From Bremia lactucae (lineage: Eukaryota; Oomycota; Peronosporomycetes; Peronosporales; Peronosporaceae), in NCBI RefSeq assembly GCF_004359215.1, contig NC_090617.1:3436115-3500114 (forward strand): a DNA stretch of 64,000 nt, given 5' to 3'. Position numbers and translations under genes: made by a program. Below, one piece after another: positions 1-10,849 of the stretch. Below the pieces are notes generated by a model. It saw nothing but the letters and a program-made list of their open reading frames with translations, ran no database searches and was not told the DNA's origin. The number at the start of each line of letters is the position of its first letter. The stretch's first letter is position 1.

Positions 1-1640
1 GGATGGCGTAAGCCATTCACAAAGAACGGTGTATGCGTTGTAGACGCATGCACCGAATTATTGATGGCGAATTCGACCATCGATAAAAACTCGCTCCAAT
101 TTGGATACGATTGGACGTAACCTCGAAGTATCTCTTCGAGGACGCGATTTACGCGTTCTGTTTGACCATCCGTTTCTGGGTGATCGGATATTGACATAAT
201 TAGCCGTGTTCCGAGAGATCGAAACACGGATTGCCAGAACTCCGCGTGAATCGTGGATCTCTATCCGAGACCAATTTTAAAAAATTTACGGGGTAACCCA
301 TGGAGTTTGAATACCGTGTCGATAAATACACGGGCACAACCCCGAGCCGTAATCGACTCTGGTATTTCAACAAGATGTACCATCTTGCTGATTCTGTCTA
401 CAAAAACAAGAATTCTATTGTTTTTGTGATCGTCTTTGAGAAATCTGAAGACGAAGTCCATAGATACGGACTGCCAACACTCTGCTGGAAGTGGTAGAGG
501 TTGAAGAGGTGCACGGAATGAAGGGCTAGGCTTCACCCGTTGACATACCTCGCAAGCACGAATGTACTTGCGCTCAAACTGATACTGGTGGGGCCAGTAA
601 AAGTCGCGACTTACTGTGAGGTAAGTCTTCTCACGTCCACGATGCCCACTTGTTGATGCATCGTGACACTCATACATGATGCGCAAGCGCAAATCATTGT
701 GAGTTGGGACAACGACACGTGGAGTGTCGCCGGTAACGGCTGTGTAATACAATAAGCCGTTACGTGTTGTGTATCGATCGGATGACGATCGATATAAAGT
801 CGGTAAATCTTTAAAAAGATTTATCAGATGGATTCATCAGATGATCCATTAAACGCAGAAGGTCATTTTCTTCTGCGTAGGCTTTCTTTATGTCATCAAC
901 TAAGGTTGATGATGAACCACTTGAAATGAGTGTTGCAACAGTGGAAATATTTTCACTTTTGGAAAGCGCAGCCGGCTCGAAATCGGGTCGGCGTGATAAC
1001 GCATCAGCGACGACATTAAGTCGTCCACGGAGAAATTTTACTCCACGAAGAAGGATAGCCACCTCGCCATTCTTTGCGAGAGCTGTGGACTATTTACGGC
1101 CGTGCGTAATGACGCATGGTCCGTATATACGATGAACGGTCAATCTCCGATGAGATAGACCCTAAAGTAGCCAATGCATATTTCATGGCAAGGAGTTCCT
1201 TTTCATGCATCGGGTAATTGCGTTCATCTGGTTGCAGCTGGCGCGATTGGAAACAGACGGCGCGGAGCGCGTCGTCTGTATCGTATTGCATTAACGCGCA
1301 GCCGATTGCGAAATGGCTGGCGTCACAGACCACATGGAATTGTCTGTCTTGATCTGCAATCGCCAAGATGGGCTATTACATCAAGCTTTGTTTGATACCT
1401 TCAAACGAACGCTGACAATCAGCGTTTCCATAATTATTTCTCGTCTTTTTTCAAGAGACAAGAGAGATGAACTGTCATCTCGGCATAATTGCGAGAGTAC
1501 TTGTGCAAGTAAGGCTACCTTCTCCTTCGCCTCGTCAAGTTCATGGTGTATGAACTTGGCGATGGCTGAATGGATAGCATATCTGCCCAAGCCGGACAGC
1601 ATGGCCAAGACGGCATCGTTCCCTACGGTCTAACTCATTC
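1..1640 (-). mobile_element. Decayed Ty3/gypsy retrotransposon (integrase, RNase H, reverse transcriptase remnant, gag piece)
   Basis: Minus-strand reading shows pol pieces in 5'-3' order toward base 1. An RT connection/RNase H section lies at about 1366-811, with the motif CDASHFAIGCAL, the NYPMHEKELLA motif and a VVADALSRRP end. An integrase section follows at about 752-261, with an HH-CC zinc-binding pattern (GHRGREKTYL, then CEVCQR) and the first catalytic Asp in MDFVF. At 1381-1640 the minus strand reads gag-like sequence in one frame and the RT thumb (NYAEMTVHLSCLLKK) in another, so gag and pol now abut and the protease and most of RT appear deleted. Frameshifts and stops are frequent. 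The element runs off the left edge of the window. Its domain order and LTR resemble the larger minus-strand element at 25.6-32.8 kb. Confidence 0.85.
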
Positions 1641-1773
1641 GTTCGACCGCACTCCTTTCTATGTCACTTAGAAAAGAGTAGCTATCAGTGATGCGTGTTT
1701 CCATTATCACCAAACATGTCCATGTTAGATGATAAAACTGTGGTCCTTGTATGGACTACAAACTGCTACCAGG

Positions 1774-2210
1774 TGTAACGGGGCACTACTGACTTGTACT
1801 GCTTCAGTACAATCCACTTTGCGCTGCTTCAGTGCGAGTGGTTTCACACGTCACTTCACGTACATTAGTACGTGCAAAGGAAGACTCTCTTAAAATCACT
1901 TGCTTTAAAGTGGGTTAAAAGTAAAACTGTATTTAATATAATTAAGTTCTTCTGTTTTTATCTATTTAATACTAACATAAATATAAACAAATACAAACCA
2001 TGTGACAAAGCCTTATCTGTCTCTCTCTTTGCGCGCGTCCAGAGCTGACTGGACCGCGGTAAAAGTAGATATAATGGTCTATATCTACCAATGGATAAGC
2101 TTCCCGAATATTACTACGTAAAGTAATATTCTCCAAATATTATCTACCTGTTAGATTATACATTAATTAACAGCCTTTAAGTGTTAATTTTATGTAACGA
2201 TATACCTACA
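1774..2210 (-). repeat. LTR of the left-edge gypsy element
   Basis: On the plus strand the segment begins TGTAACGGGGCAC, the same terminal sequence (inverted) as the LTR end at 34057. It ends near a TATGTAACG run that resembles the ends of the LTRs at 26160 and 32810. Just outside it, on the minus strand, the sequence ACACCTGGTAGCAG looks like a primer-binding site following the LTR. The exact right boundary is uncertain. Confidence 0.6.
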
Positions 2211-2654
2211 TTTCGGTCATTTGCCTCTAAGAACTTTATGTCTACGTTAAATACGTTCCATTTTTAAACTCAAACGATGTTGTCACTTAGACACACGAAA
2301 CACAATCGCTATTATGATCACAAGATGGTGAAACACTGGCCTGCTGAGTAATGATAGTGTTCGCTATTCATCTAACGCGCGCTAGTAAACTCTCAGCGTT
2401 CAGATGTGTCCAGAGGCTTAACCTGCGCAAGGTACAGAAAAACAGAAAGGGCTCGAACGTCTTCAGTTCTTCTAGCGACTCTTTGGGTTGATTTCGAAGG
2501 GTACCACACTGCAATGCCACCCAACGCATTTAAAGAACGAGGCCGCTAAGCACATGATTATATAAAGCTCCCACTAAAGCTTGCAAAATCGACAGAAATA
2601 CCGACAGCGACTACTTTTAGCCAAGATCACAAAAAGAGAAGTAATATATTTGAA
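2211..2654. other. Intergenic, nothing recognised
   Basis: AT-rich sequence between the gypsy LTR and the 3' end of the secreted-protein gene. No coding or repeat signal was seen. Confidence 0.5.
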
Positions 2655-2993
2655 TTAGAAATATGCGCCATAGCAAGAAGCTGCGATCGATATAACAATG
2701 ATTCCAGCAAAAGTTCCGAGAAAAAATTTACCCCAAGAAAACTTTTTTGGTTTCAGCACCACATTGTCTCCTTTTTCAACCTTTTTCGAAAACATTTTAG
2801 TTATTCTCGATCCTATTCCCCGCTCTTCCAACTCGTTTCCTGTAGTAACGATCGAGTTTGCGTGGAAGGGTTTTAATCGTCGATTTGCTTTATGTTCGTG
2901 TTTGTCGACTTGAGCGGCGTCCTGGGCATCGGTAAAGCTGCTGAATGAAATGCAGATGAATACGGCAACAACGAGAAGGCCTGCGCCGCGCAT
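2655..2993 (-). CDS. Secreted RXLR-EER-like protein with C-terminal membrane segment
   Basis: A 112-aa intronless ORF starting at an ATG. Residues 1-23 form a signal peptide (hydrophobic LLVVAVFICISFSS, likely cleaved after TDA). An RXLR variant RRLK follows at about residues 38-41, then an acidic ELEER about 15 residues later. This is the order seen in oomycete host-translocated effectors, but with Lys in the fourth RXLR position. The C-terminus is unusual: a hydrophobic span (about residues 89-108, FFLGTFAGIIVISIAASC) suggests membrane anchoring. The gene resembles the one at 63620-63964 in size, an AQV motif after the signal peptide, the RXLK-EER spacing and the C-terminal hydrophobic span. 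An initiator-like TCATTCATCAGA lies on the minus strand about 35-45 nt upstream of the ATG. Whether it acts in the host is inference. Confidence 0.75.
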   Translation of the reverse strand: MRGAGLLVVAVFICISFSSFTDAQDAAQVDKHEHKANRRLKPFHANSIVTTGNELEERGIGSRITKMFSKKVEKGDNVVLKPKKFSWGKFFLGTFAGIIVISIAASCYGAYF

Positions 2994-3545
2994 GACTCGC
3001 TTTTAGGTCGTCTTGATGTCGGCAATCTGATGAATGAATGAGAGGACGAGACGTTGCGCAAGTAGAAGCTTTGCGAAAAACATTTCGACAACACGCGAAT
3101 TTATTCATGGGATGGGCTCTAATGCATATGGAAGCACCTTTTTTCCCCTAAGCCCATGCTCTTCTGAGGGGAATAGGGAGCGATTTCTTTTCTTTGCGAT
3201 TGCCAGCCGTCATAGCTGTCGTACCAACGTTCTTTAAAAACGACATTCATCAGATGGTTTCGAGATTTATTTCTTAAATACTTTTTATTAATTTTTTCAG
3301 GTTGGCTCTTTTTCGTTTTGTGTGGTGCATGCATGACAAAAAGTTGACCTTTTTCGTAAGTGCGGGTAAGCGTTTTAGTAAATGTACCTATCCTCAAATA
3401 ATCCTTACAACTACAGCCAATGAGGAAGCTGAACACCCTGAGCGTGCCATCGGCACTTCGGTATGTTAAACTAGACCTTTAGTAAATCAATTCCTTCGTT
3501 TCGCAACAGCTTCGTTAGCCCTACCATAAAAGACTTTATCAAATT

Positions 3546-3770
3546 ATGAGTATTATTACGTTATATAGCACACTTGATGAAGCGACGAAAGCAATAAATA
3601 GCTTTGCATTGGGAAATGGATATGCAGTGAAGGTTCAGAGAACTCGGTTTGTTGGAAGCAAAAAGGAAGTCCAATCAAAAACAGAATCCTTGCTTGGGAA
3701 GCCAAGCGAAGGATCGCGAGTTCGCAGTATCTCTACGCTCTGTCAAGAGTGCCCTTTCAAATTGACATAG
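3546..3770 (+). pseudogene. Fragment of a FAR1/MULE-type DNA-binding N-terminus
   Basis: A 74-aa ORF with a LYSTLDEATKAINSFA start, a NGYAV stretch and a C-terminal CQECPFKLT. This order (helix, then GYAV, then a Cys-rich CPFK-type end) recalls the FAR1-type zinc-binding N-terminus of Mutator-like transposases that are common in oomycetes. The middle Cys-containing part is missing and no transposase core follows, so it is probably a fragment. Near-identical 20-nt direct repeats (TTCGCAACAGYTTCGTTAGC) lie at 3500-3519 and 3845-3864 on either side. The family call is by motif pattern only. Confidence 0.4.
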
Positions 3771-5391
3771 TATCTGCAAAGATATTGAAAAAAACAATGA
3801 GGAAACCCTTGAGTAATGTCCGCCTAGCTTCGCAAAAGCTTCCTTTCGCAACAGTTTCGTTAGCTATATTTTTGCATTTTTAAATTGAACTTAAAAGTTA
3901 ATAAAAAATGTTTATTTAGGATTATTTGGGGTGAGGTACATTTACCAAAAAGCAGCGGCAAAATTCCAGATTCAAATAGTCACAGTAAAAATTGCTTTAG
4001 GGTATTAAATCCGAGTCTTGAGCCCAGTAATTTGGCGCTGCAGTAATTTAAAGGAGATACACTGACTCGTCGTTCACGCGCCAACGGAATACTCTCTGAT
4101 ATGTTCTGTCACGAAAACTCACGATGGAGAAGCATCTTGGCAAACCTCAAAAATTAGCTGTAGTGCTGAGCATTGCTATATGGTGCCGACTTGAATTATG
4201 TCTAAAGATCAAATTTATTATATAAAATTTTCGAGAATAATCTAAGAATAATGTGACACGTTTTGAATTCATCGACTCAACATTTTCACGAATTGTATGT
4301 AATTGCTCCAGTGCTCTGTGCTCGTGCAAATTCGATTCCCCGCTTCGGAACGCCAAAAGTAGGACTGATGAGTGCCAATGTCGATGAGGATCGTCTGGAT
4401 ACAACGGCGAACCGTGCAACAGATCTATTTACGATTGACTTTGCTTAAACTTAGCAAGTAAAGTCTACAAGTCTTGGCCGCGGTCTAAAGCCCCTACACA
4501 CGATTTTGTAAAAAAGTTCTGATTAATCAATTCAGCTTTATTCGGCCACTAAAAGTAATGATTTGATGTCTTCTACATCATCTTGTCCGCTAGCCATCTC
4601 TTTTCCAATAGCTCCACATATTCACTGTTGCGTCTATTGCCTGATAGGTTTTAAGTCCTTCATCTTGCTCGCCTGCCGGGCAACTATCGACGGAAGCGGC
4701 AAACCTAAATAAAATTTGCGTTGCTCGAGCGGAAATGGTTGAATTGATGAATAATGTTTTTATATACGTTGAATAGTCGGTTTTAGAAAGCCAAGTTGTC
4801 ATTTTGATTTTTTTTTTTAATAAGTTAATTTACCTAAAGGCGACTTAAAGAGTCTGATTCATCATTTGTACATGTCAACATGGTTTAAGCCTAGTAATTA
4901 TCTCTTAATCGACCTCTGATGCGAGACGGAGGAGTAAGTTATACCTCATCTACTCGTCAGTTTTTCATTCAGCTTGAAGGGTCATTGCCATCACTCCCTA
5001 GTTGACCGCAAAGTTGATTTCTTCATAATAATGTCCCATTGATTAATAAAATCGTTATTTTCACAGATATCTCGGCCACATTTAAAACGCTTCTATATAC
5101 TTAATTTTGCTCATATTGAGAAATTACGTATAATCCAAATCATATTTTTTCTACTTGAGAAATTCATTTGAATATAGGCTGAAAAGTCATGTTAAGCCAA
5201 ATAAGAGAAGTTTTGTGAACATTCGTTCTAAAGCCTCGTGCTATACTCTCGGTGTTGACAGTGCGGGCATATAAGAAGTAAGATCAAGTCCCTAACCCTT
5301 GTTTCGCCAAACTTTACGTAATTGCACTTGATGAGTAGGGTAGATTTTTCTTGCAATTCAAGCCGGCTTTTTTATTCAATCATAACAGAAT
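3771..5391. other. Gene-poor AT-rich stretch
   Basis: Only short ORFs lacking recognisable motifs. A 70-aa minus-strand ORF (4590-4802, starting with ATG) is the longest of note but has no family signature. The stretch 3000-3545 just to the left is likewise empty apart from possible promoter sequence of the secreted-protein gene. Confidence 0.5.
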
Positions 5392-5805
5392 ATGACCGAA
5401 ACAACTCCAAGCGCAACTGGTATTGCTGAAAACAAGGCTGCCTTCTTCCACATTTTTCAGATTAGCAATTCTGGCTGGCCAGGTCCGTCGGAGCAAAAGT
5501 TTTTGCAAACAATAAACCCCGCGGGCGACACCAATCAGGAGCTCTTGCCAGAAGAAGCTCAAGGTTTGAAAAACCTTCTCTTATCTGCGTCATCGCGGAA
5601 TCAGTATTCCCGATTCAGCTTTTTCAAGCTTAAGCGCGTTGTCGTGCCACCTGTGAAAATTCCACCAGAGCTTGCCACTCCCAACGCAACAAATATTATC
5701 GTAGCCGGCTCAAGGATTCCTATGACGAAGGACATGTGGACGCGACATCGCGTGCGCATGCTGCGACGGTTGCCACGCTGCATTGACGAAGTTGACGCGT
5801 GGTAG
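5392..5805 (+). CDS. Hypothetical 137-aa protein
   Basis: An ATG-initiated ORF not recognised as a known family. It has no signal peptide and no membrane segment. The N-terminal half is polar to mixed (AFFHIFQISNSGWPG). The C-terminal half is basic and proline/valine-rich (KRVVVPPVKIPPELATPN) and ends in an Arg-rich WTRHRVRMLRRLPR segment. It stands alone in a gene-poor region, about 1 kb upstream of the anoctamin gene on the same strand. The residue composition is protein-like rather than random, which is the main support. It could also be a fragment of a larger decayed gene. Confidence 0.45.
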   Translation: MTETTPSATGIAENKAAFFHIFQISNSGWPGPSEQKFLQTINPAGDTNQELLPEEAQGLKNLLLSASSRNQYSRFSFFKLKRVVVPPVKIPPELATPNATNIIVAGSRIPMTKDMWTRHRVRMLRRLPRCIDEVDAW

Positions 5806-6810
5806 AGACTAGTATTTGCTGCCTTCAAGCTTAATGTTGAAAGGCGGCTCTAATCATTGTTTGTAACAGTAGTAAGCAAGTAACTTGACTCAAATATTTA
5901 CAATTGCCGATGTGGCAGCTTCGAGACGCAGCACTAAATTCTTATTAAATATATGCTAACCTTTGAAGCTTCTAATTTGTCAGTTGCCAAAAAAGTTTGG
6001 AAGATAAATAATTTAGACATCGTTTCTTTGCAGACCCTAGTGATCAAATGGAAATAAATGCATACGCCAATAAATCGATTTGCCTTCAGAGCGCCGCCTC
6101 GTGCTTCAGTAGACGCTGCAGCAGCTAGTTTTGTGCTCCACCCCCGCGCTTCGGTCGTCCAGTCGCTGATAGGTGCGACGTCTCAACGTGCGACCGAAAG
6201 GTCGCTTATTTTGAACGTATTTTGCTATTGCCGCGATAGATTTAAGTATTTAATGGTTCTGAGCCGTGCCGTAATATAACAAAAACCAATTTTGTTTGCT
6301 ATCAGTCTATTTAGAAAAAGTATTTTAAAATGGGCAGAAAGAGGCCTTCGGCCTTAAAGATGTAAGAAACTGTCACATCTATCGTACGTTTGTACGTGGT
6401 CACGTTTACATGTCGATGAAGACTTTTTTTCGTAATTTTGGATGGAGCGACATCGATACGACAAAGTCTCCAATCACATGATAAGAAATAAAGAAAAAGC
6501 ACTCGCGAGTATTTTCGCAGCCACCAAAATTAGGGTTTTGAATTGGTAACAGCTCTTTAGGCCTTTCTCAATCTTTACAGTCTCATTCCAATGAAAGCCG
6601 GTGTCGTACCCATCTGTCCCGTCCACGACACTGTCCAACTTGTATCGTTTTCTCATCGGGGTCCAATCGAGTCATCTCTCCGTGTTCTGACTCGACCCGC
6701 TCGTCCGTCATTGGCCGCTTCTCGGGCACCCAACCCTTCCCGCAATTGATCTCAAGCCATCTTTCGCAGAGTAGGGCAATCCGCAACTTTGCAATCCCAA
6801 ATTTGGAACT
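5806..6810. other. Intergenic region upstream of the anoctamin gene
   Basis: No convincing coding signal. A possible oomycete initiator-like element (CAACTTTGCAAT at 6784-6795, 9 of 12 core positions) sits about 15 nt before the anoctamin ATG. Confidence 0.4.
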
Positions 6811-9800
6811 ATGGCCTCGCCACGTGACGCCACACCTATAGAAACACCGGCGTTAGAAATGGCGCAACAGGAACAAGACTTTCGGTCCCGGGTTCAAGCT
6901 GTTTCGCTGCGACGGCGACAGTCTGATGATACGGACGGAAATGAAAGCCACCGGTCAAGTCTCGTGTCCCATCGCTCCCTCGTGTCGGCAAAGACTGCGT
7001 CGGCTGCCGAGTCGAGCCATCGTACGCGTCAGGCAGCAGGAAATATGCCAAATGTTCGTCTTGTCAAGCAGTCAAGCTTTCAAGCACACTATGACGACGA
7101 TCGCTGCAGTCTTCCTGCGCAAAATGCCACCCAGAATGACGACTCGAGTGGAAAACCCCATGCGTTTTGGCAACGTACAAATAAAAAACGCAAAGAACCC
7201 GTGCCGTTGAGACCACAATCCCCCGTGCCTTCGACTGCGTATTCCCTTGCTCGCACGAAAAGTGGCGTGTCCCACGTGTCCGAGATGAAAGGATCCGAGA
7301 TGAAAGGAGCCGTTTTAACGGAAGTCGGAGGACCGAATGTGGCGTTTGCAGTGTTTCAAACGGAAAAGTGCCATCGAAATCCACATTCACGGACATCGTA
7401 TGATTTGGAAGACGGTCAAGACACGGCATGGAATATCTCGCAATGTGGCCTCCATAATGTTCCACACGTATCGATTGACGAGTCGCAAAAGTACACGTTT
7501 GCCATTGTCTTGAAACACACGGAACAGATTTTTCAGTTGTTAAAGCGACGCTTTCCATCGCGCTCGGCAGCATCGATTCGACGGGAATTGCCTCAACAAG
7601 TGAGTGCGTTGCAGCAAAAGTGTGTGCGGCGATTGATACAAGCCGGTTTGGGCGTGATTTTGTTGGATAATGCCATGTATGACAGCTACTTGGAAGACCA
7701 ACGAGGGGTCCATCGTAAACGCGAAGGTTCGAGAAATGACGAAGCCGTGGCACGGAATTTGTGTATTCTTGTCGATCCCAAAAAGAATCAAGATTTACTC
7801 CTTCATGAATTTAAACGCGAAATGGACGAGTTGGCAATTACACGAGGGGATTCGTTGGGACGATTGGCGGAAGAATCGCTCGATTCATTGAAAGAAATGT
7901 GTTTCTCCCCGGCGTTGGAATTGCAATTGACACACAATATTATTCAGAATGCGTTGAAAGACTATGATAAAGAAGAGTGGGTGATTGACGTGAATAAAGA
8001 ATTGACGGTACGGGATGTCCTTGTGGAATGTTTTCCACTCCACGATCGTGCATTTAATAAGCAGTTTTTCGACGAGTACCGGAAACGAACGTTTGAGTGG
8101 AATGTACGCAAAGCGGCGGCGGGAAATAGTGATCGATGGGCGGTGGAGGAATTGCGTTTGCACTTTGGCGAGCGCGTGGCGTTTTTGTTTGCGTTTATGC
8201 ATATCTATACGAAACACTTGTTGCCACTGACCGTCGCGTGTTTGTTTTATTATCTATGTTTTCGCTTTACGTCGGCTCCTCAGTGGCGACAATACATGGA
8301 AGGATTGGCAGTTGTGGGGGTATGTGTCGTGTGTTTCTGGGGACCGTCGTTTCTAGTGTGCTGGGCACGCGAGACACGATTACTCGTGGAAAAGTGGAAT
8401 TTGGCCAAGTATCAAAACACTGTCTACGAACGCAATGATGATAATCCTGGTTTTCAATACATGTGGGTGAAAAACCACTTGACTCATGAAATGGAAAAGA
8501 TCCCAAAGCAACGGAAAAACCATTGGATTCAATTGACCATGCTTTCGTTTGTACTCGTGTGTGCATTGATTCAATGCATGTGTTTAGTGCCATTTATTCA
8601 ATGGTATGTCTATGCAAAGAATGCTCCAACGTGTGATGCTTGCAATGGCGATTCGGAAGAGTCGTATCCTTGTATATGGTTTGTCACGTGTTTTAATGCG
8701 ACCACGTCTGCCTTAGGAACGGATCGATGGGTCTATATCTTGATTCAAGGCATTATTCTTGGTCTGTTAATTGATATTATTTTTTTTGAAATGTTCAATT
8801 GGATTTCTGAAAAATTTGTACAATGGGAAAATTACGCGAAAAAGTCCGACCATGAAGATCGATTGATTCATCGAACGTTTGTTTTTGTATGGAGCAATTG
8901 GTTTTTCTGGTTTCTTTTTCTTTCGTTTGTCTATATGCCATTTGGAGACAAGATTCTCAAGTTGTTTCATCAAATGGGATTTGGTGCGTTGGCTCCGTAC
9001 GAATGGAATCCGAATTTGCTGACACTCGATACTTTATTTGTCACGCCGTTAGTCGTGACGCAATTTCTAAACATGGTACTTGAAACCATTGCGCCCTATT
9101 TGCTTCGAAAACTTCGTGGTCGTCCTTCAATTGGTTGTCGTCAAGCATCGCCGTTTACGTGGTGTTTTCGTCACTTGTCGCGACGATTTCGTTTCGTCAA
9201 GGCCCCTCAATCTGCCGAGCCAGGCTACAAACCTCATGATACTGGCTATACTAGTACTAGCCACAATAGTCCAGCCATGACCGACCATAGCGACTCGATT
9301 GGTACAAATTTAACGGCAACACGACTCGCTCAATGTGTTGAAAAAGATACGGGATTTCATGTGAAAGTATTGCCCATGTCGGACGATTCAAACAATTATT
9401 CTGCCTATGAAATTTTAGCCGAAGTGAAGCTTCCGATTTTTGATCCCATGACGGATTACTTGGACGCCTGTATTCAATTTTCGTACGTCATGATGTTTAC
9501 CGTCGTGTGGCCACTATTGCCGTTACCTGCGTTTATCAATAATATCTTAGAAGTCCGTGGTGATGCATTTCGACTTCTCTTTGCCAATCGACGACCCATG
9601 CCGCGACGCGATACGTCCATTGGCGAGTGGGCTACTGTGCTTGCTTATGCCAATATTGTCGGGGTCACGGTCGTGTCGGGTTTTGTGGTGATTTATCACT
9701 ATGGCTTCTTTGTCACGAATTGTAACTTTACGTTTAGTGCCGCTTATGTAGTCCCATTTGATACCATCATGCCGGACGAGACGGTCGACCCGAGCGTTTG

Positions 9801-10434
9801 TGTGAATGACAGTGGCACGTCCCGATGGCGAATGTTTCAGATTGTATTGTTTGTCGTGCTTGAACACGTGAGTTTCTGTATGCGGTACTTGGTGATGCAA
9901 ATGGAAAAGACACCCTCTTCGATTCGAAGTTCCGGATACCGTCGTTTAAAGCAAATTCAGCATTTGACGGCGAGGACTTCCGCTCCACCTTTACAGCTTG
10001 AATACGTTCAACGATTCCGTGTATTGTTTGAAACGTACGATGTTGATGGGGATGGTCACGTGGCCGAACAAGAGCTCATTTCGCTTCTTGCGGCTTGGCT
10101 CTGTAAACATCCATCCGAGTTGCTTCCGTATTCGAGTTTAATTTTTCGGTATATGGACAAGAATAAATTAGGTCGAGTACCGTTTTCCACGTGCTGTCTC
10201 ATGATGCAGCACGTGAATCATGACCGCTTTTTTTCGTGTCTTTTGGGGTTATATGACCCATTGAATGGCGCTTATAATGATGACATTCGTCGAACGTGTG
10301 ACCCCATGGAACTTCGTCGTGTATTGAGTGAAGTTTCCGAAGTGCAGCAACGACGAAGCGCCATGAGTCGGGCTTCCGAAGCGACGGATACCTCGCGTCC
10401 ACGAGACTCGACATTCTTTTACGTTGATAATTAG
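6811..10434 (+). CDS. Anoctamin (TMEM16) family membrane protein with C-terminal EF-hand
   Basis: A single-exon 1207-aa ORF from an ATG. The first 450 residues are cytosolic and polar, with a predicted dimerisation-type region (around 225-445). From about residue 450 there is a run of roughly ten hydrophobic segments. The family-typical block DYLDACIQF...NNILEVRGDA (about residues 880-920) carries the acidic residues that in known TMEM16 proteins help bind Ca2+. TMEM16 proteins are Ca2+-activated chloride channels and/or phospholipid scramblases; which activity applies here cannot be read from sequence. Unusually, a canonical EF-hand loop follows the membrane domain (DVDGDGHVAEQE, residues 1077-1088, with D1, D3, D5 and E12 present). 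A weaker second half-site (DKNKLGR) comes after it. The adjacent transporter gene converges on its 3' end. Confidence 0.9.
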   Translation: MASPRDATPIETPALEMAQQEQDFRSRVQAVSLRRRQSDDTDGNESHRSSLVSHRSLVSAKTASAAESSHRTRQAAGNMPNVRLVKQSSFQAHYDDDRCSLPAQNATQNDDSSGKPHAFWQRTNKKRKEPVPLRPQSPVPSTAYSLARTKSGVSHVSEMKGSEMKGAVLTEVGGPNVAFAVFQTEKCHRNPHSRTSYDLEDGQDTAWNISQCGLHNVPHVSIDESQKYTFAIVLKHTEQIFQLLKRRFPSRSAASIRRELPQQVSALQQKCVRRLIQAGLGVILLDNAMYDSYLEDQRGVHRKREGSRNDEAVARNLCILVDPKKNQDLLLHEFKREMDELAITRGDSLGRLAEESLDSLKEMCFSPALELQLTHNIIQNALKDYDKEEWVIDVNKELTVRDVLVECFPLHDRAFNKQFFDEYRKRTFEWNVRKAAAGNSDRWAVEELRLHFGERVAFLFAFMHIYTKHLLPLTVACLFYYLCFRFTSAPQWRQYMEGLAVVGVCVVCFWGPSFLVCWARETRLLVEKWNLAKYQNTVYERNDDNPGFQYMWVKNHLTHEMEKIPKQRKNHWIQLTMLSFVLVCALIQCMCLVPFIQWYVYAKNAPTCDACNGDSEESYPCIWFVTCFNATTSALGTDRWVYILIQGIILGLLIDIIFFEMFNWISEKFVQWENYAKKSDHEDRLIHRTFVFVWSNWFFWFLFLSFVYMPFGDKILKLFHQMGFGALAPYEWNPNLLTLDTLFVTPLVVTQFLNMVLETIAPYLLRKLRGRPSIGCRQASPFTWCFRHLSRRFRFVKAPQSAEPGYKPHDTGYTSTSHNSPAMTDHSDSIGTNLTATRLAQCVEKDTGFHVKVLPMSDDSNNYSAYEILAEVKLPIFDPMTDYLDACIQFSYVMMFTVVWPLLPLPAFINNILEVRGDAFRLLFANRRPMPRRDTSIGEWATVLAYANIVGVTVVSGFVVIYHYGFFVTNCNFTFSAAYVVPFDTIMPDETVDPSVCVNDSGTSRWRMFQIVLFVVLEHVSFCMRYLVMQMEKTPSSIRSSGYRRLKQIQHLTARTSAPPLQLEYVQRFRVLFETYDVDGDGHVAEQELISLLAAWLCKHPSELLPYSSLIFRYMDKNKLGRVPFSTCCLMMQHVNHDRFFSCLLGLYDPLNGAYNDDIRRTCDPMELRRVLSEVSEVQQRRSAMSRASEATDTSRPRDSTFFYVDN

Positions 10435-10849
10435 ACGAGTGCAAGACGGACTCTTTCAAGAACAACTATTTATGTTTTTATTGTCGATCGAATGGCTACT
10501 ACTATGTACGGTGAATCATTGAGTGATGCGAAATCCAACGGAAAAACCGAGTGAGACTACATTTATAAGAGCCATGCGCTGCTGCTAGAAGACGGAGTGG
10601 GCAATGCCGCAATGATCGTGTTAAAAAACGTCAGATTTAACGGGAAACATGCAGGCGAGGACGATTGGCCCCTCGGGGGTTGGGCGCTTTCAATCCGGGC
10701 TCGTGTTTGAGTATTTAATGCTTTTGATCGAACACATGGCTTTAACGTATGCAGGTTAAATGTCGACAACTTATATTTTATTTCTAAAATTAGAAAGCTA
10801 AGTGTTGAATTGTACTTTTTTAAACCTTGACACGAATGTGAAATTGATC
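10435..10849. other. Convergent intergenic region
   Basis: Lies between the 3' ends of the anoctamin gene (plus) and the POT transporter gene (minus). It presumably holds both polyadenylation regions. No coding feature was seen. Confidence 0.5.

Noticed and set aside
6058..6279. 73-aa Ala/Arg-rich ORF
   Set aside because: No signal peptide, motif or promoter; composition is consistent with chance translation.
7064..7753. 229-aa minus-strand ORF inside the anoctamin gene
   Set aside because: Antisense shadow of a clear coding region, with no domain or promoter of its own.
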